From Thermus altitudinis (GTDB taxonomy: Bacteria; Deinococcota; Deinococci; Deinococcales; Thermaceae): a stretch of DNA of 64,000 nucleotides. The translations under genes and the position numbers were made by a program. Positions 55,674 through 64,000 of the stretch are shown here, in pieces. The stretch spans positions 1 to 64,000 of the forward strand of contig NZ_JAKTNQ010000009.1 in assembly GCF_022760835.1 (NCBI RefSeq), given 5' to 3'. Position 1 is the first letter of the stretch. Every line of letters starts with the position of its first letter. The notes below the pieces were generated by a model. It made no database searches and was not told the DNA's origin. It saw only the letters and a list, made by a program, of their open reading frames with translations.

Positions 55674-58616
55674 ATGGAGATCGCCCTGGAACGGGAACGC
55701 TACTACGGCCACCGCCTGGCTCTGCCTCATGTGGTGGCGGCCTTGCTCTTTTCCCGTGAGAGGCCTCCGGCCGTTCTCTTGGCCCCGGAGGAGCGGTTGA
55801 GGCGCTATCGGGACCTTGGGGCCTTGGGGGGGCCCGTTTATGTGAACCCTGGCCTCGAGGCCTGGGAGGAGCGGGCTCTCTTCGTGTTTAGCTACGAGGA
55901 GGCCTTGGCTCCCTTTCCCCAGGACCCTTCTGCCTGGCGCCTGGTGCTGGAGGTGGGCCGGAGTTATCCCCGAGGGGAACTTTTGCACCGTCTCCTGCGG
56001 ATGGGGTACGCCCGGGATGAGGATTACCGGGTGTTGGGGGAGGTTTTGGAGCTGGGCGAGGTGCGCTTGGAGTTCTTCGGGGATGAGCTGGAGCGCCTCC
56101 GGGTGGCCGGAGAGGAAAGGAGGCGACACGTCCTATTGCCCAAACCGGGAAAGGCGGAAGGGTTCCCCTCCAGGAAGCTCCTTCACTTTCCCGGTCCCGT
56201 CTACCTGGACACCCCGGCCCTGGCCCCAAAGGAGCTTTGGCCCCTTTTGGAGGGGCGTCAGGTGGTGGCCCTAGGGGGTGGGGTGGAGCTTCCCCTCTGG
56301 GACTTGGGGGTGAAGCCCCTGGTTCCTTACCGGGGGAGCCTTAAGGCCTTGGAAAGGGACTTGGCCCGCTGGCTCGAGGAGGGGAGGCGGGTTAGCCTCT
56401 TCGTGGCCCACGAGCGTACCCTGGACTACCTGAAAAGGCGCCTTGCCCTCTTCCAACCCCAGGTGCTCCAGCGCTTTCCCGGACCCAAGGGCCAGCTTTC
56501 CCTGTTCTGGGGAGCCTTTGAGGGGGGAGCGGAGTGGGGGGAGGAGGTTCTGCTTACCGAGGCCTTGGTCTTTGCCACCGGAGCGGTGCGGGCTAGGGTG
56601 CGGGTGGGGGAGGGTCTTGCCGACCCCGGGGCCCTTTCGCCTGGGGATTTCCTCATCCACCCTGAGCACGGCGTGGGCCAGTACCTGGGGCTGGAAACCC
56701 GGGAGGTTTTGGGGGTTAGGCGGGACTACCTGGTCCTCCGCTACCAGGGGGAGGGAAAGCTCTACCTGCCGGTGGAGCACCTCCCCCTTCTCAAGCGCCA
56801 TCCCGGCACCACGGATGACCCTCCGGAGCTCTCCTCCCTGGGTAAAGGGGAGTGGCAGCGGCTCAAGGAAAAGGCCAGGAAGGATGTGGAGGAGCTGGCG
56901 GCAAGGCTCCTCGTGCTTCAGGCCAAGCGCAAGGCTACTCCGGGCCGGGCCTTCGCCCCCTTGCCGGAGTGGGATCCGCTGATAGAAAGGGGTTTTCCCC
57001 ACCAGCTGACCCCGGATCAGAAGCAGGCCTTGGAGGAGGTCTTGCGAGACCTCGAGGCCCCTTTCCCCATGGACCGGCTCATCTCCGGTGACGTGGGCTT
57101 TGGCAAGACGGAGATCGCCCTAAGGGCCGCCCACCGGGTGGTGGGGCACGGGGCCCAGGTGGCCTTTTTGGTGCCCACCACCCTCTTGGCAGAACAGCAC
57201 GGCAAGACCTTCCGGGAGCGCTTCGCTGGCCTTCCTGTGCGCATTGGCGTCCTCTCCCGCTTCACCCCGGCCAAGGAGGAGGAGGCCATCCTCAAGGGCC
57301 TCGAGGCGGGCACGGTGGACGTGGTCATCGGTACCCACCGCCTCCTCCAGCCCGACGTTCGCTTTAAGGACCTGGGGCTTCTCATCGTGGACGAGGAGCA
57401 CCGCTTCGGCGTGGCCCAGAAGGAGCGGATCCGCGAGCTGAAGGCCGAGGTGGATACCCTTTACCTTTCCGCTACCCCCATTCCCCGCACCCTTTACTCC
57501 GCCTTGGTGGGCTTGAAGGATCTTTCCAGCATCAAGACCCCTCCTCCGGGCCGGAGGCCTATCCGCACCTTCCTCGCTCCCTTTGATCCCCTATTGGTAC
57601 GGGAGGCCATCCTCCTGGAACTGGAAAGGGGAGGCAAGGTCTTTTACGTGCACGACCGGGTGGCCTCCATTGAGGCCAGGAGGCGCTACCTGGAAAATCT
57701 GGTGCCCGAGGCCCGCATCGGTGTGGTGCACGGCAAGATGCCGGAGGGACTAGTGGAGGAGACCATGCTCCTCTTTGCCGAGGGGGCCTACGATGTCCTT
57801 TTGGCCACCACCATTATTGAGTCGGGCCTGGATGTGGCCGAGGCCAATACCATCCTCATTGAGCGGGCCGATCGCCTGGGCCTGGCCACCTTGTACCAGC
57901 TTCGGGGCCGGGTGGGGCGGCGGGAGCAGGAGGCCTACGCCTACCTCTTCCATCCACCAAGGCTTACGGAGGCAGCAGAAAAGCGCCTCAATGCCATCGC
58001 GGACCTCTCCGACCTGGGAAGCGGCCACCTCCTGGCGGAAAAGGACATGGAGATCCGGGGGGTGGGAAATCTCCTGGGTCCGGAACAACATGGGCATATC
58101 CGGGCCCTTTCTCTGGAGGTCTACAGCGAACTATTGGAGGAAGCCATTCGCAAACTGAAGGGGGAGGTCAAGGAGGAGAAGCGGCACGTGACCCTGGACC
58201 TGGGCCTTTCCGCACGGCTTCCTGCGGAGTATGTGGCGAGCCTCGAGGCCCGTAGCCGCTACTATAGCCGCTTGGCGGAGGCCAGGACCTTAGCGGAGGT
58301 TTCCCGCATCGCCAAGGAACTCAAGGAACGCTACGGCCCCCTTCCCGAAGAGGCGGAGAGCTTTTTGGCCTTGGCAAGGCTTCGCCTGGTGGCGGAGCGA
58401 AAAGGGGTGGTCTCCATCACCGAGGACCTCACCCATCTTCAGGTGACCTTCCCCCGCTGGCCCCTGGACTACGATGCCCGGGCCCTGAGGCAGCTTCCCT
58501 TCCGGGTGGAGCTCACCCAGTACCCCCCGGGCTTCCGCCTGGAGAAAAAAGGGCTAAAGCCCCGGGATTACCCCGAGGCTTTGCTGCAAACCCTTTACCT
58601 TTTTGCCGATGGCTAG
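55674..58616 (+). CDS. mfd: Transcription-repair coupling factor Mfd
   Basis: A 980-residue ATP-dependent translocase that removes stalled RNA polymerase and recruits UvrA. N-terminal UvrB-like module (about 1-310), RNA-polymerase-interacting domain (about 320-390, [18 protein letters not shown]), then two RecA-like domains with Walker [18 protein letters not shown] near 468-484, DEEHRFGV near 573-580 and TRG motif region [15 protein letters not shown] near 745-759, and a C-terminal regulatory domain. The ATG at 55674 gives a length close to Thermus Mfd. It overlaps the convergent lipoprotein gene by 4 nt. Confidence 0.95.
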   Translation: MEIALERERYYGHRLALPHVVAALLFSRERPPAVLLAPEERLRRYRDLGALGGPVYVNPGLEAWEERALFVFSYEEALAPFPQDPSAWRLVLEVGRSYPRGELLHRLLRMGYARDEDYRVLGEVLELGEVRLEFFGDELERLRVAGEERRRHVLLPKPGKAEGFPSRKLLHFPGPVYLDTPALAPKELWPLLEGRQVVALGGGVELPLWDLGVKPLVPYRGSLKALERDLARWLEEGRRVSLFVAHERTLDYLKRRLALFQPQVLQRFPGPKGQLSLFWGAFEGGAEWGEEVLLTEALVFATGAVRARVRVGEGLADPGALSPGDFLIHPEHGVGQYLGLETREVLGVRRDYLVLRYQGEGKLYLPVEHLPLLKRHPGTTDDPPELSSLGKGEWQRLKEKARKDVEELAARLLVLQAKRKATPGRAFAPLPEWDPLIERGFPHQLTPDQKQALEEVLRDLEAPFPMDRLISGDVGFGKTEIALRAAHRVVGHGAQVAFLVPTTLLAEQHGKTFRERFAGLPVRIGVLSRFTPAKEEEAILKGLEAGTVDVVIGTHRLLQPDVRFKDLGLLIVDEEHRFGVAQKERIRELKAEVDTLYLSATPIPRTLYSALVGLKDLSSIKTPPPGRRPIRTFLAPFDPLLVREAILLELERGGKVFYVHDRVASIEARRRYLENLVPEARIGVVHGKMPEGLVEETMLLFAEGAYDVLLATTIIESGLDVAEANTILIERADRLGLATLYQLRGRVGRREQEAYAYLFHPPRLTEAAEKRLNAIADLSDLGSGHLLAEKDMEIRGVGNLLGPEQHGHIRALSLEVYSELLEEAIRKLKGEVKEEKRHVTLDLGLSARLPAEYVASLEARSRYYSRLAEARTLAEVSRIAKELKERYGPLPEEAESFLALARLRLVAERKGVVSITEDLTHLQVTFPRWPLDYDARALRQLPFRVELTQYPPGFRLEKKGLKPRDYPEALLQTLYLFADG

Positions 58617-59164
58617 GGGTTGGGGATCAGGTTGAAAAGCTTAAGCCTTAACACCACCTCAGCTTGGGTCAGGGTGTACTGGACCTTGTCCCCAGTTAGA
58701 CCTAACCTGGCGCCAATGCGAAACCGGCCGCTTTGGATAAGGTCATGCGTTGGCGTGCCCGGTTGGATGTCTAGCTGGAGGGTGACGGTTTGCTCCTCCC
58801 CGGGGTTGAGGGTGACGGTTTGCCGGAGGGCAGCAAAATCTCCTCCCTGGCCGTCATAGAGGTTGGTATCGTTCCCGGGGCCTAGGCGGACCTCGAGGTT
58901 CAGGTTGCAGGGGAGGTTGCCCGTGTTCTTCAAGTCCACCTGGAGGCTTAGTTTTCCGTCCACCAAAGCCTCGCTCCCAGGCACCTCTACCCCTTGGCCC
59001 GCAGGGTCAGAGGGGAAGAACACCTCGGTAGTGATAAGGTTGAGCTCCCCCTGGCGTTGGTTTTGGGGGATAAAGCTTAGAAGATCCACTTCAAAGCGGT
59101 GGATGGTGTGGCCGCTACAGGCGGCCAGGGCCAGGGACACCAACAAAAGGGATACGCGTTTCAC
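58613..59164 (-). CDS. Putative lipoprotein, function unknown
   Basis: 183 residues. Signal sequence [16 protein letters not shown] with a lipobox LAAC cleaved before Cys-16, followed by a beta-rich domain ([15 protein letters not shown] near 72-86; [16 protein letters not shown] near 116-131) that resembles an Ig-like fold used in adhesins or assembly factors. No family name is given. Twelve nt behind the outer-membrane barrel gene, so co-transcribed; it may be an accessory of that barrel. Confidence 0.75.
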   Translation of the reverse strand: MKRVSLLLVSLALAACSGHTIHRFEVDLLSFIPQNQRQGELNLITTEVFFPSDPAGQGVEVPGSEALVDGKLSLQVDLKNTGNLPCNLNLEVRLGPGNDTNLYDGQGGDFAALRQTVTLNPGEEQTVTLQLDIQPGTPTHDLIQSGRFRIGARLGLTGDKVQYTLTQAEVVLRLKLFNLIPNP

Positions 59165-59176
59165 GGCTTGACCTCC

Positions 59177-60526
59177 TTAGAAACGCACCGCCATGGCGAT
59201 GCCGTACACGGTTCCGCCCACCAAGGGGGCCTCGTGGGTGGTAAGGGCCAGGTCCAGGCTAAGGGCTTCCAGGTTAAAGCCGGCCCCCAGGCCAAAGCGC
59301 AAGCCACCCTCCAGCCCCACGCCCGTCCGGATGGCAACCCCACCCAGGTTGTATTCCGCACCTAGGTGGAGGGTGGGCGTGGTGGCGCCGAAACGGGTGT
59401 CCGCCGCCAGGAGCAACTCCCCTACTTCCAAAGGTAGGCGGTAGGCTCCGTTAAGGGTGAATATGGGTGCCGAGAAATCCCCTCTTTTGGTGGTGGCCGT
59501 GCGGCTAGTTTCCGTTCCGTCCACCACCGTTACCTCTACGCCGCTCCATTGGGTAAAGCCCAGGAGGTTCTGTACCCCTAGGCCAAAGGCCCAGTTTCCT
59601 CCGTCCACGGCCACACCCACATCCCCGCGGAGGCCGTAGCCAACCCCGCTACCCCCTTGACCCAGGGAGGCCTCCAAGAAGGAGGGATAACTTAGGAAGT
59701 AGCGGCTTTCGTAGCTAACGCCGCTTACGTTACCGTCCTGGTCAAAGGTGGGCCGGGCCTTAGCGGAGGCTTCCGCGTACCCTAGGCCGTAGAAGCCCTC
59801 GCCGCGCACGCCTGCATAGACCCGCCCCAGGCCAGGGATATCCGGAAGCGGGGTGGAGAACCCCAGGGCCAAACTTATTCCGGAGATGAAGGAGCCTTGG
59901 GCCTCGAGGGCACACGGGGAGGGCGTGCTGGCCTGGCAGCGGTGCAGGGAGCCCTCCTTCAAGGCCATCGCCAGATCCTGGTTGGGCGCCACTCGCACCC
60001 CTTGGGTGCCCGCAAAGGGGCCTACGGAGAGATAGGTTCCCGGCCCCAGGTCAAAGGAGAGGGGAAGGAACGGTTGGGGGATAGAGGCCGTGGGCCTCTC
60101 GGCCACCACACCCGCTTGGAAGGACGGCATGAGGCTTCTCCCTTGCCCATCGGTGATGGACACCCCGCTAGCGCTTACCCGGAACACCACCTCGTCGGGG
60201 CTCCGGGCGGGGTTTATGAGGAAGCTCCCCAAGTGGCTAGCCTGATCGTAGGCGCTGAGAAGGTCAAACTGGTTGCGGAAGGCGTTGGGGTCCGTGAAGT
60301 AGGAGAAGGGGCTCGTGTCGGGAAACAGGGGTAGAAGGCGTAGGAGGCCTATGGGAAGCTGGAAGCCCTCCTGGTCCCACTTCCCGGGAAAGGCGGCATA
60401 GGCGGGGTTGGCCCCTTGTCCGCTGGGTCCTGGAAGGAGGACCCCACCCATACCTAAGCTCCGCACCCCCTGGGCCAGGCTTAGGCCTAGGAGGCTTGCT
60501 ATAAGGAAGGCGGCGGTTCTTTTCAT
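59177..60526 (-). CDS. Outer-membrane beta-barrel protein, FadL/PorV-like
   Basis: 449 residues with a signal peptide (about 1-18, ending LSLAQ), an N-terminal GVRSLGMGGVLLPGPSG and GANPAYAAF (about 20-46) recalling the R-x-x-GMGGA...NPA opening of FadL/OmpP1 and PorV barrels, repeated amphipathic strands, and a terminal Phe (AMAVRF), the usual outer-membrane insertion signal. One Cys pair near 197-206 could make a disulfide loop. Faces the fadB operon across an inverted repeat, which fits a role in taking up fatty acids, but this is inference. Alternative: structural or porin-like barrel. Confidence 0.75.
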   Translation of the reverse strand: MKRTAAFLIASLLGLSLAQGVRSLGMGGVLLPGPSGQGANPAYAAFPGKWDQEGFQLPIGLLRLLPLFPDTSPFSYFTDPNAFRNQFDLLSAYDQASHLGSFLINPARSPDEVVFRVSASGVSITDGQGRSLMPSFQAGVVAERPTASIPQPFLPLSFDLGPGTYLSVGPFAGTQGVRVAPNQDLAMALKEGSLHRCQASTPSPCALEAQGSFISGISLALGFSTPLPDIPGLGRVYAGVRGEGFYGLGYAEASAKARPTFDQDGNVSGVSYESRYFLSYPSFLEASLGQGGSGVGYGLRGDVGVAVDGGNWAFGLGVQNLLGFTQWSGVEVTVVDGTETSRTATTKRGDFSAPIFTLNGAYRLPLEVGELLLAADTRFGATTPTLHLGAEYNLGGVAIRTGVGLEGGLRFGLGAGFNLEALSLDLALTTHEAPLVGGTVYGIAMAVRF

Positions 60527-60535
60527 AACGACGAC

Positions 60536-60563
60536 ATTGTAACAGAGCAGTCTCTTGGGTCAA
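60536..60563 (-). promoter_or_regulatory. Promoter of the beta-barrel gene
   Basis: Minus strand TTGACC (60563-60558), 16-nt spacer, TACAAT (60541-60536), then 9 nt to the ATG at 60526. The -35 lies inside the inverted repeat. Confidence 0.7.
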
Positions 60564-60568
60564 GAGAC
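60550..60568. promoter_or_regulatory. Inverted repeat, candidate operator
   Basis: GTCTCTTG-GGT-CAAGAGAC: perfect 8-bp arms around 3 nt. It covers the -35 of the barrel promoter and ends 4 nt before the fadB -35, so one bound dimer could control both directions. Confidence 0.6.
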
Positions 60569-60572
60569 CCCT

Positions 60573-60601
60573 TTGACAAGTCCTCTATGCTGACGTAAAC
60601 T
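60573..60601 (+). promoter_or_regulatory. fadBA promoter
   Basis: TTGACA (60573-60578), 17-nt spacer, TAAACT (60596-60601). AAGGAGG at 60614-60620 stands 5 nt before the ATG at 60626. Confidence 0.75.
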
Positions 60602-60625
60602 TTGACTGAGTATAAGGAGGTGGAC

Positions 60626-62917
60626 ATGATCAAGAAGGTAGGCGTGGTGGGCGCGGGGACCATGGGGAGCGGGATCGCCGCCTTAGTGGTGAGCGCCGGC
60701 ATCCCGGTGGTCCTTTTGGACATTCCGGGCCAAGAGGACCGGAACGAGGTGGCAAAAAGGGGGCTGGAGCGAGCCTTAAAAGCCAAGCCGGCCGCCTTTA
60801 TGGACGCGGACTTGGCCCGCTATGTGGAGATCGGCAACACCGAGGACGACTTGGGGAAGCTGGCCGACTGCGACTGGGTGGTGGAGGCCATTATTGAGAA
60901 GCCCGAGCCTAAGCGGGCCCTTTATGAACGCCTCGAGGGCCTTCTCAAACCCACCGCCATCATCAGCTCCAACACCAGCGGCATCCCCATGCGGGTACTT
61001 CTTGAAGGCCGGTCCGAGGGTTTTCGCCGCCGCTTCTTGGGCACCCACTTCTTTAACCCGCCCCGCTATCTGCATCTGTTGGAACTGATCCCCACCCCTG
61101 AGACCGATCCTGGGGTGCTTGGGGAAATCCGCCGCTTTGGCGAGCGCATCCTGGGGAAGGGGACGGTGCTGGCCAAAGATTCGCCGGGCTTTATCGCCAA
61201 CCGATTAGGGGTTTACGGCATGGTGCAGGCGGTGCGCCTCATGGAGAAGCACGGCCTTACCATCGACGAGGTGGATGCCCTCACCGGCCCCTTGCTGGGT
61301 CGCCCCAACTCCGCCACCTTCCGCACGGCTGACCTTACGGGTTTGGATGTACTGAGGCTGGTCACCGAGGAACTCGCCCAGGCCACAGGGGAGGACTTTG
61401 CTCTGCCGGAGTGGGTCTTGCGCCTGGTGGAGGAAGGGCGGCTTGGGGAAAAGACAGGGGCCGGGTTCTACAAGAGGGTGAACGGGGAGATCCACACCCT
61501 GGACTACCGCACCCTGGAGTACGCCCCCCGGGCCCAGGTGGAACTGCCCGAGCTTAGGGCCTTGCGGGACCTACCCTTGGCGGAGAGGCTTCCCAAGGTT
61601 CTGGAGCTTCCCGGCAAATACGGGGCTTTCATGAGGGAGCTTTTCGCGCGTACGGCCCACTATACCCTGGAGAAGGCTCCCGAGATCGCCTACGACCTGG
61701 TGTCCGTGGACCAGGCCCTGGAGTGGGGGTTTGGCTGGGAAGAGGGGCCCTTTAAGAACATGGATGCCCTGGGCCTCGAGGGGCTAAGGCACCTTTTTGC
61801 TGAACATGCCCTTCCCGAGCCGGAGCTTCTTGGGAAGGCCCAGGGGAGCTTTTACCGTAGCGGCACCTACCTGGGCTTTGATGGAACCTACCACCCCCTG
61901 CCCAAGCGAGAGGGGGTTATTTCCCTAAAAGCCCTCAGGTCCGAGGGTAAGACCCTGCTGGAAAGCAAGGAAGCCGCCCTTTTGGACCTGGGGGACGGGG
62001 TCGCCCTTTTGGAGTTCCGCACCAAGATGAACGCCATCGGGGAGGGCGTGATCCGCATGCTCCAGAAGAGCCTGGAGTACGTGGAGGAGAAGGGCTATGT
62101 GGGCCTGGTGATGGGCAACGAAGACCCTAGGGCCTTCTCCGCCGGGGCCAACCTGGCCTTGATCCTCTCCTTGGCCCAGGAGGGGGACTGGGACGAGCTC
62201 TCCCTGGCGGTGCGGCAGTTCCAGAAGGCTTCCATGTCCTTGCGCTATAGCCCTTTCCCCGTGGTGGTGGCGCCCTTTGGCCTCACCTTGGGCGGCGGGG
62301 CGGAGTTCACCTTGCATGCCGATAGCGTGCAGGCCCATGCCGAGCTGTACATGGGCTTGGTGGAGGCTGGGGTGGGGCTCCTGCCTGCGGGGGGCGGCAC
62401 CAAGGAGATGCTCCTCCGCTTCACCCAGGAGCTTGCCCCCTACGAGGAGGCCGATCCCTTTGAGGGGGTGAAGCGGGCCTTCAACCTCATCGCCTTGGCC
62501 AAGACCTCCACCAGTGCCCTCGAGGCCCGCAAAATGGGCTTCCTGAGGGACCGGGACCGGATCAGCATGAACCGGGACTTCCTCATCGCCGATGCCAAGA
62601 GGCGGGTCTTGGAGCTGGCCACGGACTACCGTCCCCCCCTGCCTCCCAGGATCCGGGTTTTGGGGAGCGAGGCCTTGGGCAACCTGCGCTATGCGGTCTG
62701 GGCCTTCCGGGAGGCAGGGGAGATCTCCGACCATGACCTGAAGATCGGCCTGGAGATCGCTAAGGTGCTTTCGGGTGGGGAGGGTCCTGCGAGGGAGATT
62801 TCCGAATGGGACCTTCTGGACCTGGAGCGGGAGGCCTTCTTGAACCTCCTCGGGACCCGCAAAACCCAGGAGCGGATCGCCTACACCCTTAAGACGGGTA
62901 AACCCCTGAGGAATTGA
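60626..62917 (+). CDS. fadB: 3-hydroxyacyl-CoA dehydrogenase / enoyl-CoA hydratase fusion
   Basis: A 763-residue beta-oxidation enzyme. N-terminal NAD-binding domain GVVGAGTMGSGIA near 6-18; catalytic His in GTHFFNPPRYLH near 138-149; AKDSPGFIANRLG near 186-198; second dehydrogenase domain to about 370; then a crotonase-like domain (about 440-690) with RAFSAGANLALI near 504-515 and GGGAEFTLHAD near 554-564. Domain order (dehydrogenase first) is that of FadN-type proteins, not E. coli FadB. The frame begins at 60602, but GGAGG at 60616-60620 decides ATG 60626. fadA follows after 12 nt. Confidence 0.92.
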   Translation: MIKKVGVVGAGTMGSGIAALVVSAGIPVVLLDIPGQEDRNEVAKRGLERALKAKPAAFMDADLARYVEIGNTEDDLGKLADCDWVVEAIIEKPEPKRALYERLEGLLKPTAIISSNTSGIPMRVLLEGRSEGFRRRFLGTHFFNPPRYLHLLELIPTPETDPGVLGEIRRFGERILGKGTVLAKDSPGFIANRLGVYGMVQAVRLMEKHGLTIDEVDALTGPLLGRPNSATFRTADLTGLDVLRLVTEELAQATGEDFALPEWVLRLVEEGRLGEKTGAGFYKRVNGEIHTLDYRTLEYAPRAQVELPELRALRDLPLAERLPKVLELPGKYGAFMRELFARTAHYTLEKAPEIAYDLVSVDQALEWGFGWEEGPFKNMDALGLEGLRHLFAEHALPEPELLGKAQGSFYRSGTYLGFDGTYHPLPKREGVISLKALRSEGKTLLESKEAALLDLGDGVALLEFRTKMNAIGEGVIRMLQKSLEYVEEKGYVGLVMGNEDPRAFSAGANLALILSLAQEGDWDELSLAVRQFQKASMSLRYSPFPVVVAPFGLTLGGGAEFTLHADSVQAHAELYMGLVEAGVGLLPAGGGTKEMLLRFTQELAPYEEADPFEGVKRAFNLIALAKTSTSALEARKMGFLRDRDRISMNRDFLIADAKRRVLELATDYRPPLPPRIRVLGSEALGNLRYAVWAFREAGEISDHDLKIGLEIAKVLSGGEGPAREISEWDLLDLEREAFLNLLGTRKTQERIAYTLKTGKPLRN

Positions 62918-62929
62918 AGAGGTGAAACC

Positions 62930-64000
62930 ATGCGGGAAGCGGTGATTGTAAGCGCAGTGCGGAGCCCCGTGGCCCGGGGCAAGAAGGACGGGGCCTTGGC
63001 CACCCTGCACCCCGTGGACCTGTCCGCCCAGGTGATGCGCTCGGCCCTGGAGCGGGTGGGGCTGGATCCCAAGGAGCTGGAGGATGTCCTCTGGGGTTGC
63101 GCCATGCCCGAGGCGGCCCAGGGGTTGAACGTTGCTCGGCTGGCCCTCCTAAGGGCGGGCTTTCCCGTGGAGGTGGCGGGGGCTACGATCAACCGCTTTT
63201 GCTCCAGCGGTCTGCAGACCATCGCCATGGCCGCCCAGGCGGTGATGACCGGAATGGCGGATGCGGTACTGGCCGGGGGCGTGGAGATGATGAGCCAGGT
63301 GCCCATGTCGGGCTACCACACCCGCCTGCACCCCGACCTCACCCCCACGGAGTGGACCCCCGAGGGCTACTCCACCTATATCGGCATGGGCTTTACCGCC
63401 GAGAGGGTGGCGGAGCGCTTTGGCATCAGCCGGGAGGACCAGGACCGCTGGGCGTTGCGTAGCCACCAAAGGGCGGCCCAGGCCTGGGCGGAGGGGCGGT
63501 TTACCGAGGTGGTGCCCATCCGCGTACCCCGGGTGCGCTACCAAGGCACCAAGAAGGTGGTGGAGGAAACCCTCTTTGAGCGGGACGAGACCGTGCGGCC
63601 CGAGACCTCCCTGGAGGCCTTGGCCAAGTTGCGGCCTGCCTTCAAGAAGGGTGGCACCGTGACCGCGGGCAATGCCAGCCCCTATTCCGACGGGGCCGCG
63701 GCGGTGGTGGTCATGAGCCGGGAGAAGGCGGAGGACTTGGGCCTCAAGCCCCTGGCCCGTTTCCTCAGCTTTGCCGTAGCCGGGGTGGAGCCCGATGTGA
63801 TGGGGATAGGCCCCATCAAGGCGGTGCCCAAGGCCCTGAAGCGGGCGGGCCTTTCCCTGGACCAGATTCACCTCATTGAGTTCAACGAGGCCTTTGCCGC
63901 CCAGGTGCTGGCGGTGATGCGCACCCTGGAAATGCCAGAGGAGAGGACCAACGTGAACGGCGGGGCCATCGCCCTGGGCCACCCCTTAGGGGCCACCGGG
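62930..64000 (+). CDS. fadA: Acetyl-CoA acyltransferase (thiolase), cut off by the window end
   Basis: The first 357 codons of a thiolase, probably about 390-400 long when complete. Opening [20 protein letters not shown], acyl-enzyme Cys in [10 protein letters not shown] near 87-96, [11 protein letters not shown] near 116-126, and the window ends within [14 protein letters not shown], the His-containing active-site loop; the second catalytic Cys lies beyond the window. AGAGGTGA ribosome site before the ATG. It performs the last, thiolytic step of beta-oxidation together with the fadB product. Confidence 0.95.
   Translation, partial: MREAVIVSAVRSPVARGKKDGALATLHPVDLSAQVMRSALERVGLDPKELEDVLWGCAMPEAAQGLNVARLALLRAGFPVEVAGATINRFCSSGLQTIAMAAQAVMTGMADAVLAGGVEMMSQVPMSGYHTRLHPDLTPTEWTPEGYSTYIGMGFTAERVAERFGISREDQDRWALRSHQRAAQAWAEGRFTEVVPIRVPRVRYQGTKKVVEETLFERDETVRPETSLEALAKLRPAFKKGGTVTAGNASPYSDGAAAVVVMSREKAEDLGLKPLARFLSFAVAGVEPDVMGIGPIKAVPKALKRAGLSLDQIHLIEFNEAFAAQVLAVMRTLEMPEERTNVNGGAIALGHPLGATG

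Noticed and set aside
61925-63010. A 361-codon minus-strand open frame opposite fadB and fadA
   Set aside because: No start signal, no family resemblance and a biased composition. fadB domains cover the same bases in the right order.

Overview
The window is a chromosomal segment of a Thermus species or a very close relative. This rests on high GC, heavy use of GTG and TTG starts, dense gene packing with 1-14 nt overlaps, and many proteins that read as Thermus orthologues of matching length: rhodanese, glutamine:phenylpyruvate-type aminotransferase, MgtE, Ffh, SmpB, O-acetylhomoserine sulfhydrylase, N-acylamino acid racemase and a 530-residue aldehyde dehydrogenase. No plasmid, phage, IS or CRISPR signature was seen. 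These assignments come from reading the translated sequences, not from a database search.

Layout. 1-5.4 kb: DsrE-like protein, then ymdB-ppc-NYN-queA. 5.4-7.3 kb (minus): mgtE and a small pyrophosphatase-like gene, behind a leader that can fold two ways around the mgtE ribosome site. 7.3-11.1 kb: ffh-rpsP-khpA-rimM-trmD-rplS, a translation and secretion block broken up by internal terminators and leaderless promoters. 11.1-15.9 kb: orphan response regulator, serine dehydratase alpha subunit, rhodanese, a yybP-ykoY (manganese) riboswitch ahead of a membrane zinc peptidase and a zinc-ribbon protein, and 1-Cys peroxiredoxin. 15.5-22.3 kb (minus): a seven-gene run bioY-nitrilase-smpB-amidase-GerMN-smc-mazG. 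22.4-28.6 kb: gap-pgk, tpiA, aminotransferase, and E1 alpha/beta of a 2-oxoacid dehydrogenase. 28.8-34.3 kb: hemL, mnmE, then minus-strand metY-metX under a SAM-I riboswitch, and tRNA-Pro(CGG). 34.3-38.4 kb: phosphate transporter-like protein, rsmD, coaD, aldehyde dehydrogenase. 38.4-46.7 kb: chorismate mutase, PIG-L deacetylase, and a minus-strand run gatC-serS-NSAR/OSBS-GNAT-amidohydrolase-ClC, with mnmD and a DUF554 protein. 46.6-54.7 kb: a cell-envelope glycosylation region with polysaccharide deacetylase, MFS carrier, five glycosyltransferases and UDP-galactopyranose mutase, partly AT-rich and mosaic. 54.8-58.6 kb: degV and mfd. 58.6-64 kb: lipoprotein and beta-barrel protein, divergent from fadB-fadA (beta-oxidation; fadA runs off the window).

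Regulation. A TAnnnT -10 element 6-7 nt before the start codon recurs, the leaderless-mRNA arrangement known in Deinococcus-Thermus. Four of these follow directly on an intrinsic terminator or terminator-like hairpin, so the terminator occupies the -35 position. Two divergent gene pairs share a single, nearly symmetric -10. Three RNA switches or switch-like leaders are seen: SAM-I (metYX), yybP-ykoY (zinc peptidase) and the unassigned mgtE leader.

The most interesting points are the manganese riboswitch on an unexpected target, the mgtE leader, the terminator/leaderless-promoter modules, the galactofuranose island with a mosaic gene and a truncated glycosyltransferase sharing a start-site repeat, and the FadL-like porin facing fadBA across an inverted repeat.
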